NCBI GenBank assembly: GCA_965229445.1
Contig: OZ245876.1
Span: forward strand, 186,001 to 250,000
Source: Owenweeksia sp965229445
GTDB lineage: Bacteria > Bacteroidota > Bacteroidia > Flavobacteriales > Schleiferiaceae
Length of the DNA stretch: 64,000 nt
Direction of reading: 5' to 3'
The position numbers and the translations under genes were made by a program. Shown piece after piece: positions 36,083 through 45,676 of this stretch. The first letter of the stretch is position 1. Each line of letters begins with the position of its first letter. The notes under the pieces are model-generated. The model saw only the letters and a list, made by a program, of their open reading frames with translations. It was not told the origin of the DNA and made no database searches.

Positions 36083-38893
36083 ATGCCGGATTTTTTAGAA
36101 AAAGTTGCTCGCGAAATTCTCACGCATCATCCTGACTTGCGCAATATTGAAATAGTGCTACCCAGCAGAAGGGCAGCAGTTTTTTTAAAGGAAGAGTTTG
36201 GGAAGTTGGTTGATCGGCCGGTTTGGAGCCCTCGTATCATTACGAGTGAAGATTTTGTTCTTGAAAGCCTGAATATGGAGTTGGCAGATCAGGCGACTTT
36301 AATTTTTAAGCTTTATCAATCCTATGTGAAGTTGGTGCCTGAACCCAGAGATAGTTTCGCGGAGTTCATTCATTGGGGAATGATGCTGCTGGCTGATTAT
36401 AACGAGCTGGACCGATATCTGGTTGACGAACAACAATTATTTGACTACCTATCTGATATAGAGCGTATTAAGAGGTGGGATTTACAGGCTGGAGAGATGT
36501 CAGACATGCTAAAGTCCTATCTCAAAATGTGGGAGAGCTTACCAGGTATTTACCGGGAGTTTACCAACCAGCTAAAGAGGGAAAGGCGGGTATACCAGGG
36601 ATTGGCGTATAGAGAGTCTGTAGATAAGCTTGAGAATTTGCTTGAGAATATAATCGCCAGAAAGAGCAAGATTTATTTTGTTGGATTTAATGCTTTGAAC
36701 AAAGCAGAAGAACAAATTATGCTTCGGCTCTATCGGGAGGGTCTCGCTACTTTTTATTGGGATGTGGATCATTATTATTTCAGTGATAAAAACCAGGAAG
36801 CGGGGCTTTTTTTAAGGAAAAGTCTGCTGGTTAAGGCTTTGCTTGACAAGGATCAATTTCATTGGATTACGGATGACCTGTCCAGTGGCGGTAAGAAGAT
36901 CAGGATAATATCTGCCAACGGTGATCATGAGCAGGCCTTAGTGGCGAACAAAATAATTTCTGAGAATTCCCCGGCAGACCAAAAGCAAATAGCCATGGTA
37001 ATGGCGGATGAACGCTTACTTCCGGCCTTTTTGAATAATCTATCCGATCATACGGAAAGTTTAAATATCACCATGGGGCTTCCCTTAAAGGAAAGCAGCT
37101 TGGCCGGTTTTTTTGAACTTCTCTTAGGGATGTTTAGGGATCAAGAACAAAGCCGGCGCGTGGATGCCAATGGAAACCCAGCCTTTCACCACCAGAAATG
37201 GAATGACCTGCTCAGTCATAGCCTGTCTCATTTATGGATGAATCAGTCCGCAAATTTATCCCAGCTACAGGATACGATAGTGCAGCGAAACTATATCTAT
37301 TTGTCCGCAGAACAATTGGAAGAATGGTACCCGGAAATGCTGGGCCAATCGGTACTAGATTTCTTCGGAAAGGTTTCAAATTCCAGTATTTCACAAAGCT
37401 GGTGTTTGTTGGCGGAGCTCGCGGAAGACTTATTTCACCGTGCCGACACTAAATTAAATTTACCTCAATCTTTGTACGGTTTTTTTAAGGTGTTCAATCG
37501 CTTGGCCGAGTTAATGAAGGAATACCCATTTGTTCAAGATTGGCAAACTGCCCTGCGGTTTTTTCGGGATTTGCTGGCCGCAGAAACCGTGGATATTATG
37601 GGGGACCCGCTTCAGGGCTTGCAGGTAATGGGCATGCTGGAAACCCGCACCCTCGATTTTAAGAAAGTAGTAATAAGCTCACTCAATGAGGATGTACTGC
37701 CTAAAGGAAGGTCAGAGAATTCTCTAATACCGTTTGAGGTAAGAAGAGAATTCGGCTTACCTACCTACCTGGATAAGGATGCCGTATTCGCCTATCATTT
37801 TTATAGGCTTCTCCAGAGAGCAGAGGATATCACCTTAATATACAACAATGCTGCACGAGGCTTACATACTGGTGAGCCAAGCCGGTTTATCAGGCAACTA
37901 CAATTTGAATTGAAGGAAAGGAATGAAAAAGTATCTATATCTGAACAGAGCTGGCATTCTGAAATAAAGCCAGCGGAAAGCGAGTCGGTTACAAAATCCG
38001 CTTCTGTACTACGGGATATGAAGAATGTGGCCATGAAAGGAATATCACCCAGTGCGCTCATTGATTATGTGAACGATGGAACTGAATTTTATCGCAAGAG
38101 GATTCTTAAGCTGCAGGAAGCGGAAGAGGTAGAGGAGGTTGCTGGATACGATACTCAGGGCAATGTGGTGCATAAAATACTGGAAGATTTTTATAGGCCT
38201 GTTTTGGATTACCGTCAGGATAAAGGAGTCCTTAACCTTGACCTGGCCTGTTACAAGTTAAAATCTACGGAATTAACCGGATTAGTGGAAAGGCAATTGA
38301 AGGAAGAAAGCGGACTTCAGGATCTTGATGCTGGTAAAAATTTGATAATCAAAGAGATATTAACCGGAATGATTCAGCGCTTTTTGAATAAGGAGCGTGA
38401 AGAGCTGCTCAAATTAGGGCAGCAGGATGAAGTGCTGACTTTGCTTGGCCTTGAGAAAAATTATGCAGCATCTCTCTACCTCAAAAATGGCTTGGAGGTA
38501 AGAATTCATGGAAATATTGACAGAGTTGACAGAATGATGGGGAGTACCAGAATTGTAGATTATAAAACCGGGGCGGTGGATAGTCGAAATTTGGAAATAA
38601 AAGATTGGCCAAATCTCAGGCAACCAAAAGATGGCAATAAGTCTTTACAGTTAATGATGTACGCCTGGCTCTACATGAAAAACAACCCTAGCATGGCCAC
38701 AGTTCAAGCTGGCATCATCAGTTTACGCGATACCTCCAAATGGCTAATCCCCTTGAAATGCTTTGGCAAGGTGGAAATTTCAAGAGACCTTATCCAAGAA
38801 TTTGAAGTTTTTCTCACAGCGCTTCTCGAAGAAATTTTTGATCCTCAGCACCCGTTTGAAAAAAACCCAGTAACTTTACAATCAGATGATTAG
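36083..38893 (+). CDS. AddB-like PD-(D/E)XK nuclease/inactive-helicase protein
   Basis: The 936-residue protein opens with VLPSRRAAVFLKEEF, like the inactive helicase portion of AddB proteins. No Walker A GxxGxGKT/S is visible. The C-terminal nuclease has D813 (GNIDRVDR) and the D826-Y-K828 motif, followed by LQLMMYAWLY, as in RecB/AddB nucleases. It would resect double-strand DNA ends with an AddA partner not found in the window. It overlaps the next gene by eight bases. Confidence 0.88.
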   Translation: MPDFLEKVAREILTHHPDLRNIEIVLPSRRAAVFLKEEFGKLVDRPVWSPRIITSEDFVLESLNMELADQATLIFKLYQSYVKLVPEPRDSFAEFIHWGMMLLADYNELDRYLVDEQQLFDYLSDIERIKRWDLQAGEMSDMLKSYLKMWESLPGIYREFTNQLKRERRVYQGLAYRESVDKLENLLENIIARKSKIYFVGFNALNKAEEQIMLRLYREGLATFYWDVDHYYFSDKNQEAGLFLRKSLLVKALLDKDQFHWITDDLSSGGKKIRIISANGDHEQALVANKIISENSPADQKQIAMVMADERLLPAFLNNLSDHTESLNITMGLPLKESSLAGFFELLLGMFRDQEQSRRVDANGNPAFHHQKWNDLLSHSLSHLWMNQSANLSQLQDTIVQRNYIYLSAEQLEEWYPEMLGQSVLDFFGKVSNSSISQSWCLLAELAEDLFHRADTKLNLPQSLYGFFKVFNRLAELMKEYPFVQDWQTALRFFRDLLAAETVDIMGDPLQGLQVMGMLETRTLDFKKVVISSLNEDVLPKGRSENSLIPFEVRREFGLPTYLDKDAVFAYHFYRLLQRAEDITLIYNNAARGLHTGEPSRFIRQLQFELKERNEKVSISEQSWHSEIKPAESESVTKSASVLRDMKNVAMKGISPSALIDYVNDGTEFYRKRILKLQEAEEVEEVAGYDTQGNVVHKILEDFYRPVLDYRQDKGVLNLDLACYKLKSTELTGLVERQLKEESGLQDLDAGKNLIIKEILTGMIQRFLNKEREELLKLGQQDEVLTLLGLEKNYAASLYLKNGLEVRIHGNIDRVDRMMGSTRIVDYKTGAVDSRNLEIKDWPNLRQPKDGNKSLQLMMYAWLYMKNNPSMATVQAGIISLRDTSKWLIPLKCFGKVEISRDLIQEFEVFLTALLEEIFDPQHPFEKNPVTLQSDD

Positions 38894-39278
38894 GCTGGGA
38901 TACATATTTCTTATTGCATTTATGCTGCCTATAATGGCCTTAGCGCATGGAGATCGCATAGAGCTAAACATGTCTGGCGTGATTCACGATTCCAGAACCA
39001 ATCAGCCGGTGGGAGGTGCTTTGATCAGCATTGAAAAGAATGGTCAAATGATCTATTCCACTCGCTCTTCTGAGGATGGAAGTTTCTCTCTGAAATTTGA
39101 AGGACCCATCGGCAGGCATGATCAGTTGCAGGTAAAGGTTGCCAAAAAAGGCTTCGAGATTAAAAGCTTTCCTCCGGTAAATCTTCACAAAGAAGACATG
39201 ATCATTAATCTCAAACGGAAGTCGCCAATTCCTATTCTAAAACCGGTGAATCAAGGATCACAACTGATTGCAATTTGA
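38886..39278 (+). CDS. Small exported protein with CarboxypepD_reg-like domain
   Basis: The 130-residue product has a signal peptide (MIRLGYIFLIAFMLPIMALA) and one beta-sandwich of the carboxypeptidase-regulatory-like type (MSGVIHDSRTNQPVGGALISI, EDGSFSLKF). The domain usually lies at the N-terminus of TonB receptors, but here it stands alone. Its start overlaps the AddB-like gene and its end overlaps the dehydratase gene, so it belongs to that run. Function unknown. Confidence 0.75.
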   Translation: MIRLGYIFLIAFMLPIMALAHGDRIELNMSGVIHDSRTNQPVGGALISIEKNGQMIYSTRSSEDGSFSLKFEGPIGRHDQLQVKVAKKGFEIKSFPPVNLHKEDMIINLKRKSPIPILKPVNQGSQLIAI

Positions 39279-40227
39279 GTTGATTCAGCAGGCTGAGATT
39301 ATGGCAGCAGCTGATGCGCTGGCTGGGCACATTCATCGTACTCCCATTTTCAGATCTTCCTACCTCGACGATTATTTTGGCGCCGAAATCTATTTCAAAG
39401 CCGAAAATTTGCAGAAGACGGGTTCCTTCAAGGCCAGGGGCGCCATGAATTCAATTCTTAAACTGCCAAATGCAGCACGAAGGAATGGTGTTGCCACCCA
39501 TTCTTCTGGCAATCATGCTCAAGCACTGGCCTGGGCCGCAGGTAAGATGAATCTGCCATGCGTGGTGGTGATGCCTGACAATTCTCCCCGCGTGAAGATC
39601 AATGCAGTTCAATCTTATGGTGCTAACATTCGTTTTTGTGAGGCCAATTTAAACGCTCGTGAACAGGGTTTAGAGGAGGTAATGACCGAAACCGGGGCGC
39701 ATTTCATTCCCCCTTATAATTACCTCCCTACGATTGAGGGTCAATCTACTTGTGGTGTGGAGATATTTCGGGAAGTTGAAAACCCGGATATGGTCTTAAC
39801 TCCGGTAGGTGGAGGTGGATTATTATCGGGTACAGCCTTAAGTGGGCACTGGTTCTCGCCACAATCTGAGGTGATAGGTTGTGAGCCTTTAGAGGCCAAT
39901 GATGCCTGGCAATCACTTATAGCAGGACGTCTAATTCCTTTGGTACATACCAACACCATTGCAGATGGTCTGCGCACTTCTTTGGGAGATATCACCTTTC
40001 CCATCATAAAAAACTTGGTGAGCGACATTGTGGTATGTCAGGAAGCGAGCATTCTCAAGGCGATGCGCATCATTTGGGAACGGCTAAAGCTGGTAGTGGA
40101 ACCTTCCGCAGCCGTACCATTGGCTTGTATGTTGGAGATCCCGGAAAGATTTGCCTCTAAAAAGCTCGTAATTATTTTATCCGGAGGAAATGTAGATCTG
40201 GATAATTTACCCTTTAAAAAGCTTTAA
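39268..40227 (+). CDS. PLP-dependent threonine/serine dehydratase (IlvA/TdcB/serine racemase type)
   Basis: The product is up to 319 residues, catalytic domain only, without the regulatory ACT part of long IlvA. The PLP Lys is in KTGSFKARGA, the SGNHAQALAWAA loop follows, and the phosphate-binding GGGGLLSG is in place. It deaminates threonine or serine to oxo acids, or racemises serine. Start choice: TTG 39268 or 39280 keep the family helix before IHRTPI, ATG 39301 is shorter. With the TTG it overlaps the upstream gene by 11 bases. Confidence 0.88.
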   Translation: MQFELIQQAEIMAAADALAGHIHRTPIFRSSYLDDYFGAEIYFKAENLQKTGSFKARGAMNSILKLPNAARRNGVATHSSGNHAQALAWAAGKMNLPCVVVMPDNSPRVKINAVQSYGANIRFCEANLNAREQGLEEVMTETGAHFIPPYNYLPTIEGQSTCGVEIFREVENPDMVLTPVGGGGLLSGTALSGHWFSPQSEVIGCEPLEANDAWQSLIAGRLIPLVHTNTIADGLRTSLGDITFPIIKNLVSDIVVCQEASILKAMRIIWERLKLVVEPSAAVPLACMLEIPERFASKKLVIILSGGNVDLDNLPFKKL

Positions 40228-40259
40228 TTTTGCAGCTTCAAATGCTCAATAAGCAATCT

Positions 40260-40955
40260 ATGAAATTTGGTGTAGTAGTTTTTCCGGGAAGTAATTGTGA
40301 TCATGACATGATATATGCGCTTCGTGCCAAGCTCAATCAGGAAGTGGTAAAACTCTGGCATAAAGACACAGATCTTCAGGGAGTGGATGTAGTGGTTCTT
40401 CCCGGTGGCTTTTCCTATGGCGATTATTTGCGTTCAGGTAGTATTGCGAGATTTTCACCGATTATGGAGCAGGTCATAGAATTTGCCAAGGCGGGGGGCT
40501 ACGTAATAGGTATATGCAACGGCTTTCAGGTGCTGTGCGAAGCTGGATTGCTCCCGGGGGCACTGCTGCACAATACTTCACACAATTTCATTTGTGAGAA
40601 TGTTTTTCTAAAGCCTGCAACCAACAACACCGTTTTTAATGCTGAGTTAGACCCGGATCGGGTTTACAAGATACCCATTGCGCATGGTGAAGGAAGATAT
40701 TATGCGGCACCGGAAGTATTGGATAGTCTGGAAAAGAATGAGCAGATAATTGCCTATTACGTGTCTGAGGAAGGAGAGTTTAAATCTTCTGCAAATCCAA
40801 ATGGCGCCGAAAGGCATATTGCAGGTGTGTGTAATGAGCATAAGAACGTTTTTGGCATGATGCCACACCCTGAAAGGGCTTGCGACGAAAACCTGGGCAA
40901 TACGGACGGGTTGGAATTCTTTAAAGGTCTAATTAATTCTACGGTAGAGGTATAG
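40260..40955 (+). CDS. purQ: Phosphoribosylformylglycinamidine synthase subunit PurQ
   Basis: The 231-residue class I glutamine amidotransferase feeds ammonia to the FGAM synthase complex. MKFGVVVFPGSNCDHD is the classic start, placed at ATG 40260; a TTG at 40230 is rejected. The nucleophile Cys is in GICNGFQVLCEAG, and the His/Glu of the triad are in MMPHPERA. PurS and PurL are not in the window. It lies 32 bases after the dehydratase gene. Confidence 0.94.
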   Translation: MKFGVVVFPGSNCDHDMIYALRAKLNQEVVKLWHKDTDLQGVDVVVLPGGFSYGDYLRSGSIARFSPIMEQVIEFAKAGGYVIGICNGFQVLCEAGLLPGALLHNTSHNFICENVFLKPATNNTVFNAELDPDRVYKIPIAHGEGRYYAAPEVLDSLEKNEQIIAYYVSEEGEFKSSANPNGAERHIAGVCNEHKNVFGMMPHPERACDENLGNTDGLEFFKGLINSTVEV

Positions 40956-41002
40956 CAAATTACGTTCAAAATAGAACTTATATCCCTGCTACAATAGGTG
41001 AT

Positions 41003-41027
41003 AAAAAATGGCCCCTGAGGGCCATTT
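41003..41027 (-). terminator. Intrinsic terminator of the 1509-residue T9SS gene
   Basis: AAATGGCCC, loop of four, GGGCCATTT form a perfect nine-pair stem. On the minus strand it is followed by TTTTTT in total, including those of the stem. It lies five bases past the stop codon at 41032. On the plus strand only GTTGTT follows, so purQ is served poorly if at all. Confidence 0.8.
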
Positions 41028-41031
41028 GTTG

Positions 41032-44000
41032 TTATTGGACGACAATCCTTTGTTGGATGTTAACCTGTTCCCCCTCCAGGGTAAACAAGTACACTCCTGA
41101 GGCCAAATCCTGTATATCCAGACTTTCGGTTAAAGAACCGTTTACGGCGATATTTCTATTTAGAATGAGGTTTCCTACCTGATCATATAGATATAGCACT
41201 AAATCATGATCGGTTACTGAGGTCAGATCCAAATTAATCTTATCCGAAGCCGGGTTAGGATATAATTTAAAGTCAAATCCGGGAGGAAGATCCTTTAAGC
41301 CAATATAGTATCCGGTAGGTAAGCTAATTGCCCGGCAACCTATAGAATTGCTAATTTCTACTTGATAATCACCATCCACAACCGGAGTATAGGTTTTGGA
41401 CGTTGCGCCCACAATGGGGCCATTGACATCAAACCATTGATAATTACTGAAGGTGAGATCACATTCAAGGTAGGTGCTGTGCACAATAACCTGAGGATCA
41501 GCGGGGGCTCCTTGAACTACCATATCAAAATTGATGGTGTTGATGCCGCAAACGGTGCTGAAGTAGGAGTAAGACAGAGTGTAGGTTCCGATGCCAGGCA
41601 CTGAGTCAGGATAGAAAGTATTATTGAATACTCCCGGCCCGCTGTACTGACCACCCCCTGGCTGACCAACACTAAGAACTACCGGATCACCACCTTCACA
41701 AGAGCTCTCATTTCCACTAACACTAAGAGCGACAGGTTTGGTTACCCCGATATATTTTATCGTGGAAAAACTACATCCACTAGCTCCTGTTACCACATAG
41801 GTAATTGCACTAGAGCCCGTACCAGCGGCGGCAGGGTCAAAGAAACCGTTTACCACACCGTTGCCGGTGAATGTTCCACCTGCCGGCACACCTACCAGCG
41901 GAATAGCTGAATCGGTAACACACATTAAGCTGGGTACATTCACCTGTGGAGTTATAACTGGGTGAGTAAATACCGTGATCGTATTACTCACGGACAAGTC
42001 AGGGAATGCACAGTTTAAAGAAGAGCGTAGTTCAGCATGAACCTGATCGCCATCCACCAGATTTTTGAGGTCTACAGTGAGATCCGGTCCACTGCTTACT
42101 TGTTGACCATTAACAAACCAATTCACTCTGGGGTTGTTCCCGGCGTTGCCGGCAACCACACTAAGCGTGAAGTCATCACCAGGACAAATGCTATCCAAGG
42201 CTGCGGAGATGATGGTAGTCACAGAATCTGCCGGATCTACCTGAAGATAGCCGGTGTTTACTACAGAGTCTGCCCCATGAATATTACTCACTTTAAACTT
42301 GATGTCATACAAGCCTGCTTGTGTAAATAACATGGTCGGATTGCGATCATTAGAGACCAGGGTAACAGGCCCACTAAAAGTCCACTCATAAGTATCCGGT
42401 GAACCATAAGTTTGATCAAAGAAGGTTATGGAATCCATGGCACATACCTGAGCGTCTGAGGAGTAGGCTGGTATGGGAGCGGTAGCAGGATTTGCCGATA
42501 CTGAGATATTATCTAAATACAAATGATTGTCTCCGCCGTTTATAGCCACAAAACGAATCCTCACCCCTTCCTGGCCAGAAAGGGAATGTAGATCCAAGTT
42601 TAAACAACCGGCCATGCTGTTTCCACACCAGTCGCCGGTAGCCGGGTTAAAGGCATTATTGGTTCCGGGTGCTGTGGCAAAGTTGCCCAAGCCATTTTCC
42701 CCGAGGGAGGCAATGAGTACCCAATTGTCTGAGCAGTTTCCGGAGGCATAAATCAACAAACTATCATCAGCAGAGCTAGCGGCCCCACTATAGGCATAGT
42801 CAAATGACAATTTTGCGGAATCATGTGCCATTAAATTAATGGCTGGTGAAGTGAGTTCATAACGCGCTCCCAGTGTATTATTATTATGCAAGTCAGCTCT
42901 GAAACTCATGCCTTTAGAGCTAGACACCAGTTCCCAACCAGGAATTTGTGCTTCATAGGTCCATTTGCTATAGTCTGAAATGTCATTTAGATTGCTGAGG
43001 TAAGGTGCGGGCAACCCACCTGCAACCACAGCACTTGAGAAGTAGGCTGAATCCATGCCAATAGCATTGGATGCAACCAGGCTAATATTGTAGAATCCGG
43101 TCTGGTTAAAAACCACTTTGGGGTTAGCCATGGTATCGTTTGAGCCACCCACAAAGTTGAAACTAGCCGGTTCAATATGCCAGCGAAAAGAGCTTGGATT
43201 GTAGTCAGAATTGTCCATTAACTCAACCGTATCTCCCGCGCACACAACGCTGGGGAAAATAGCTTTAGCATCAGGTGCTATGAGATCACTGTACAGGGGC
43301 GATTCCCACATTCCCCGTCCATAAGTAGCTGCGCGAAGCTTGCGGTTGTGATAATTGATTTCCAATTCGTTCACGATTACATTGGGCAAGCCTGCATTGA
43401 AGGCAACCCAATTGGGGTTCACACTATCTCGGTAAAATACGCCCAAATCAGTGCCAACATAAATGCTCTTTTCAGGATTGTTTTCTATTGTAATGCAGTT
43501 GGCTGGAACATTTGGCAAGCCCGAGGAAATGTTGGTCCAGCTTTGACCACCGTCATAAGACTCCCAAACTTTGTTGCTAGAGATATAGTTACTTCGGGTC
43601 ATAAATACGTGATCCGGATTACCATAATCTACCGTTAAGTAGCTAATGGCATTGGATCCGGGTACATTGGAGCTTAAATTTGTCCAACTGCCTCCACGAT
43701 TTCCACTGCGCCACAAATTATTGCCCTCGGCAATATAAATAACCTCGGTCTGGTCAGGTGCAATGGCAATCACATCAATGTCTTCATTGCCTGTCATATT
43801 TGCCCCCGTTACTGCCGTAAAGCTGAGGCCACCGTTAAATGATCTGTAGAGCCGATCATAGCCAATATACAAGGTGTCTGGATAAATCGGATCCAGCATA
43901 ATGGGGGTCACCCAACCTCCACTGCCATTCACACCAGGGGGGAGATTAAAAGTCGCATTAAAATTATTACCACCATTGATGGACTTGTCGAAATTGCCAT

Positions 44001-45561
44001 ACTGGCTGGCCGCATACATAATATTTGGCTTCTTGGGATTTATGGCATTGTCCATACCATCTCCACCCTTACGTACTGACCATCCGTTGCTGTTGTAACG
44101 ATGGCTGCCATTATCTTGAGCTCCGCCCAGCATCACTACGGTATCTCTGGAACCGGCACTCAACTTATAATATTGGGTGATGTTCATCCCATCGTTTAAT
44201 TCGTCCCATGAATTTTGATTGGGAACATCGCGGTAAACACCTCCGTCTGAGCCCGTATAGAGGTAATTGGTTACCGGTTGGTAAATTAAATGATGAATAT
44301 CAGCATGCACGAAAGGGGCACCGCCACCGCCAAACCAATGCGCGGCCAAACTCCAGCTAGAACCACCATTGCCACTTTTCCAAATGTTAACCCCACCTAC
44401 AAATATTTCATCTCTGTCTGTTGGGTTTACGGCAATGGCAAGGTCGTACCAGGCCTGACCACCCTGATCACTACCGGTGGTGCTCCATCCTAATAAGTTC
44501 TTACTGCCATTGTCAACCTGAGACCAATTTGTGCCGCCATCAGTAGAGCGGTAGACACCCTGCAGACCATTATTTGAAGCGCCAATAACGGCGTATATAT
44601 AATTGGAATCAGCTGCTGTAACGGCCAATTCGATGCGTCTAGAATTGGTAGTCGGCAAGCTGGGATCAGTGATCACATTCCAGGTCAAGCCAGCGTCGTC
44701 ACTTCTGTAGATGCGACAACCAGAACCAGCAAAAGTGCTGGAAAACAGGATGTTGGGATTGCCAATCTTTTGGATCATATTGTTGTAAGAACCCGCTTGA
44801 ACTCTGGTGAAGCTGATTCCACCATCCGTTGATCTATATATACCGGCTCTGGTAGCTGTAATTACCAGACTAGTGTCGGCAGGACTTACATACACGTTTT
44901 GCGCCCGTACCGAAAATGAAAGACCAAAGCTAACACCTGTGGGATTCCAGCTTGCCCCTCCATCTGTAGTTTTTAAAATTCCGTAACTGTACGTGTCGCC
45001 ACCATCTCTATCGCCTGTAGCCATGTACATTACGTCGGGATTGAGGGGGTTAATGGCGAGGTCTGAAACTCCCAGATTAGGCAGAAGATCGGTATTGGTT
45101 TCCCAGGTCAAGCCTCCATCTACACTCTTCCAAAGCCCACCGGCCGGGGTGCAGGCAAATACGATTTGATGATTATTAGGGTGAAAAACTACCCTGTTCA
45201 CTCTCCCAATTCCCATAGTTGAGCCTATAGTAGACCCATTAAACGGGCCTAATGGTTTCCACAGTCCCAAATTGCCTCCATTGCTATTTTGTAATTGCTC
45301 AAAGGCTTGTGCCAGAACTCTCATATCAGGGAAATTTCCCTCAGGATAAACTCTTGGCTCCCAAAAATTAGCCCAACGCATAAACTGCTTATTGCCTTTT
45401 CCTTTTTCAATCTCCTTCCCTTGCCAATAATCTTCGAAACTCTGTTTGATCGAGTAAAAATTAGCGTTGGGATCGTTCATTTGATCTACCCAGTCTACAC
45501 TTTGACCATTGAGTCCTAAAAGCGTAAATAGGAAAATCAGGGAAAATATATATCTCTTCAT
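41032..45561 (-). CDS. Large T9SS type A secreted protein with BNR/sortilin-like repeats and PKD domains
   Basis: The 1509-residue protein starts at ATG 45561 (signal peptide MKRYIFSLIFLFTLLGLNGQ); the longer frame is rejected. About ten Asp-box motifs of the form S-x-D-G-G-x-T-W (KSVDGGLTW, KTTDGGASW, RSTDGGTNW, ESYDGGQSW) mark one or two beta-propellers in residues 100-740. Then follow a PKD domain, a MAM/jelly-roll-like domain, another PKD, Ig-like domains and a T9SS type A C-terminus (FKLYPNPASDKINLD). Sialidase, adhesin or glycan-binding roles are all possible; no catalytic set is visible. It has its own terminator. Confidence 0.88.
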   Translation of the reverse strand: MKRYIFSLIFLFTLLGLNGQSVDWVDQMNDPNANFYSIKQSFEDYWQGKEIEKGKGNKQFMRWANFWEPRVYPEGNFPDMRVLAQAFEQLQNSNGGNLGLWKPLGPFNGSTIGSTMGIGRVNRVVFHPNNHQIVFACTPAGGLWKSVDGGLTWETNTDLLPNLGVSDLAINPLNPDVMYMATGDRDGGDTYSYGILKTTDGGASWNPTGVSFGLSFSVRAQNVYVSPADTSLVITATRAGIYRSTDGGISFTRVQAGSYNNMIQKIGNPNILFSSTFAGSGCRIYRSDDAGLTWNVITDPSLPTTNSRRIELAVTAADSNYIYAVIGASNNGLQGVYRSTDGGTNWSQVDNGSKNLLGWSTTGSDQGGQAWYDLAIAVNPTDRDEIFVGGVNIWKSGNGGSSWSLAAHWFGGGGAPFVHADIHHLIYQPVTNYLYTGSDGGVYRDVPNQNSWDELNDGMNITQYYKLSAGSRDTVVMLGGAQDNGSHRYNSNGWSVRKGGDGMDNAINPKKPNIMYAASQYGNFDKSINGGNNFNATFNLPPGVNGSGGWVTPIMLDPIYPDTLYIGYDRLYRSFNGGLSFTAVTGANMTGNEDIDVIAIAPDQTEVIYIAEGNNLWRSGNRGGSWTNLSSNVPGSNAISYLTVDYGNPDHVFMTRSNYISSNKVWESYDGGQSWTNISSGLPNVPANCITIENNPEKSIYVGTDLGVFYRDSVNPNWVAFNAGLPNVIVNELEINYHNRKLRAATYGRGMWESPLYSDLIAPDAKAIFPSVVCAGDTVELMDNSDYNPSSFRWHIEPASFNFVGGSNDTMANPKVVFNQTGFYNISLVASNAIGMDSAYFSSAVVAGGLPAPYLSNLNDISDYSKWTYEAQIPGWELVSSSKGMSFRADLHNNNTLGARYELTSPAINLMAHDSAKLSFDYAYSGAASSADDSLLIYASGNCSDNWVLIASLGENGLGNFATAPGTNNAFNPATGDWCGNSMAGCLNLDLHSLSGQEGVRIRFVAINGGDNHLYLDNISVSANPATAPIPAYSSDAQVCAMDSITFFDQTYGSPDTYEWTFSGPVTLVSNDRNPTMLFTQAGLYDIKFKVSNIHGADSVVNTGYLQVDPADSVTTIISAALDSICPGDDFTLSVVAGNAGNNPRVNWFVNGQQVSSGPDLTVDLKNLVDGDQVHAELRSSLNCAFPDLSVSNTITVFTHPVITPQVNVPSLMCVTDSAIPLVGVPAGGTFTGNGVVNGFFDPAAAGTGSSAITYVVTGASGCSFSTIKYIGVTKPVALSVSGNESSCEGGDPVVLSVGQPGGGQYSGPGVFNNTFYPDSVPGIGTYTLSYSYFSTVCGINTINFDMVVQGAPADPQVIVHSTYLECDLTFSNYQWFDVNGPIVGATSKTYTPVVDGDYQVEISNSIGCRAISLPTGYYIGLKDLPPGFDFKLYPNPASDKINLDLTSVTDHDLVLYLYDQVGNLILNRNIAVNGSLTESLDIQDLASGVYLFTLEGEQVNIQQRIVVQ

Positions 45562-45676
45562 GTTCAGTAGCTCTACTCTGAAAAGCACAAATGTCTTCTC
45601 AATTATTACAAGGAAGCGCAAGATACTTAACGAACACCTAATCACCATGTCTGATAGATTACACCAATGACATCAA

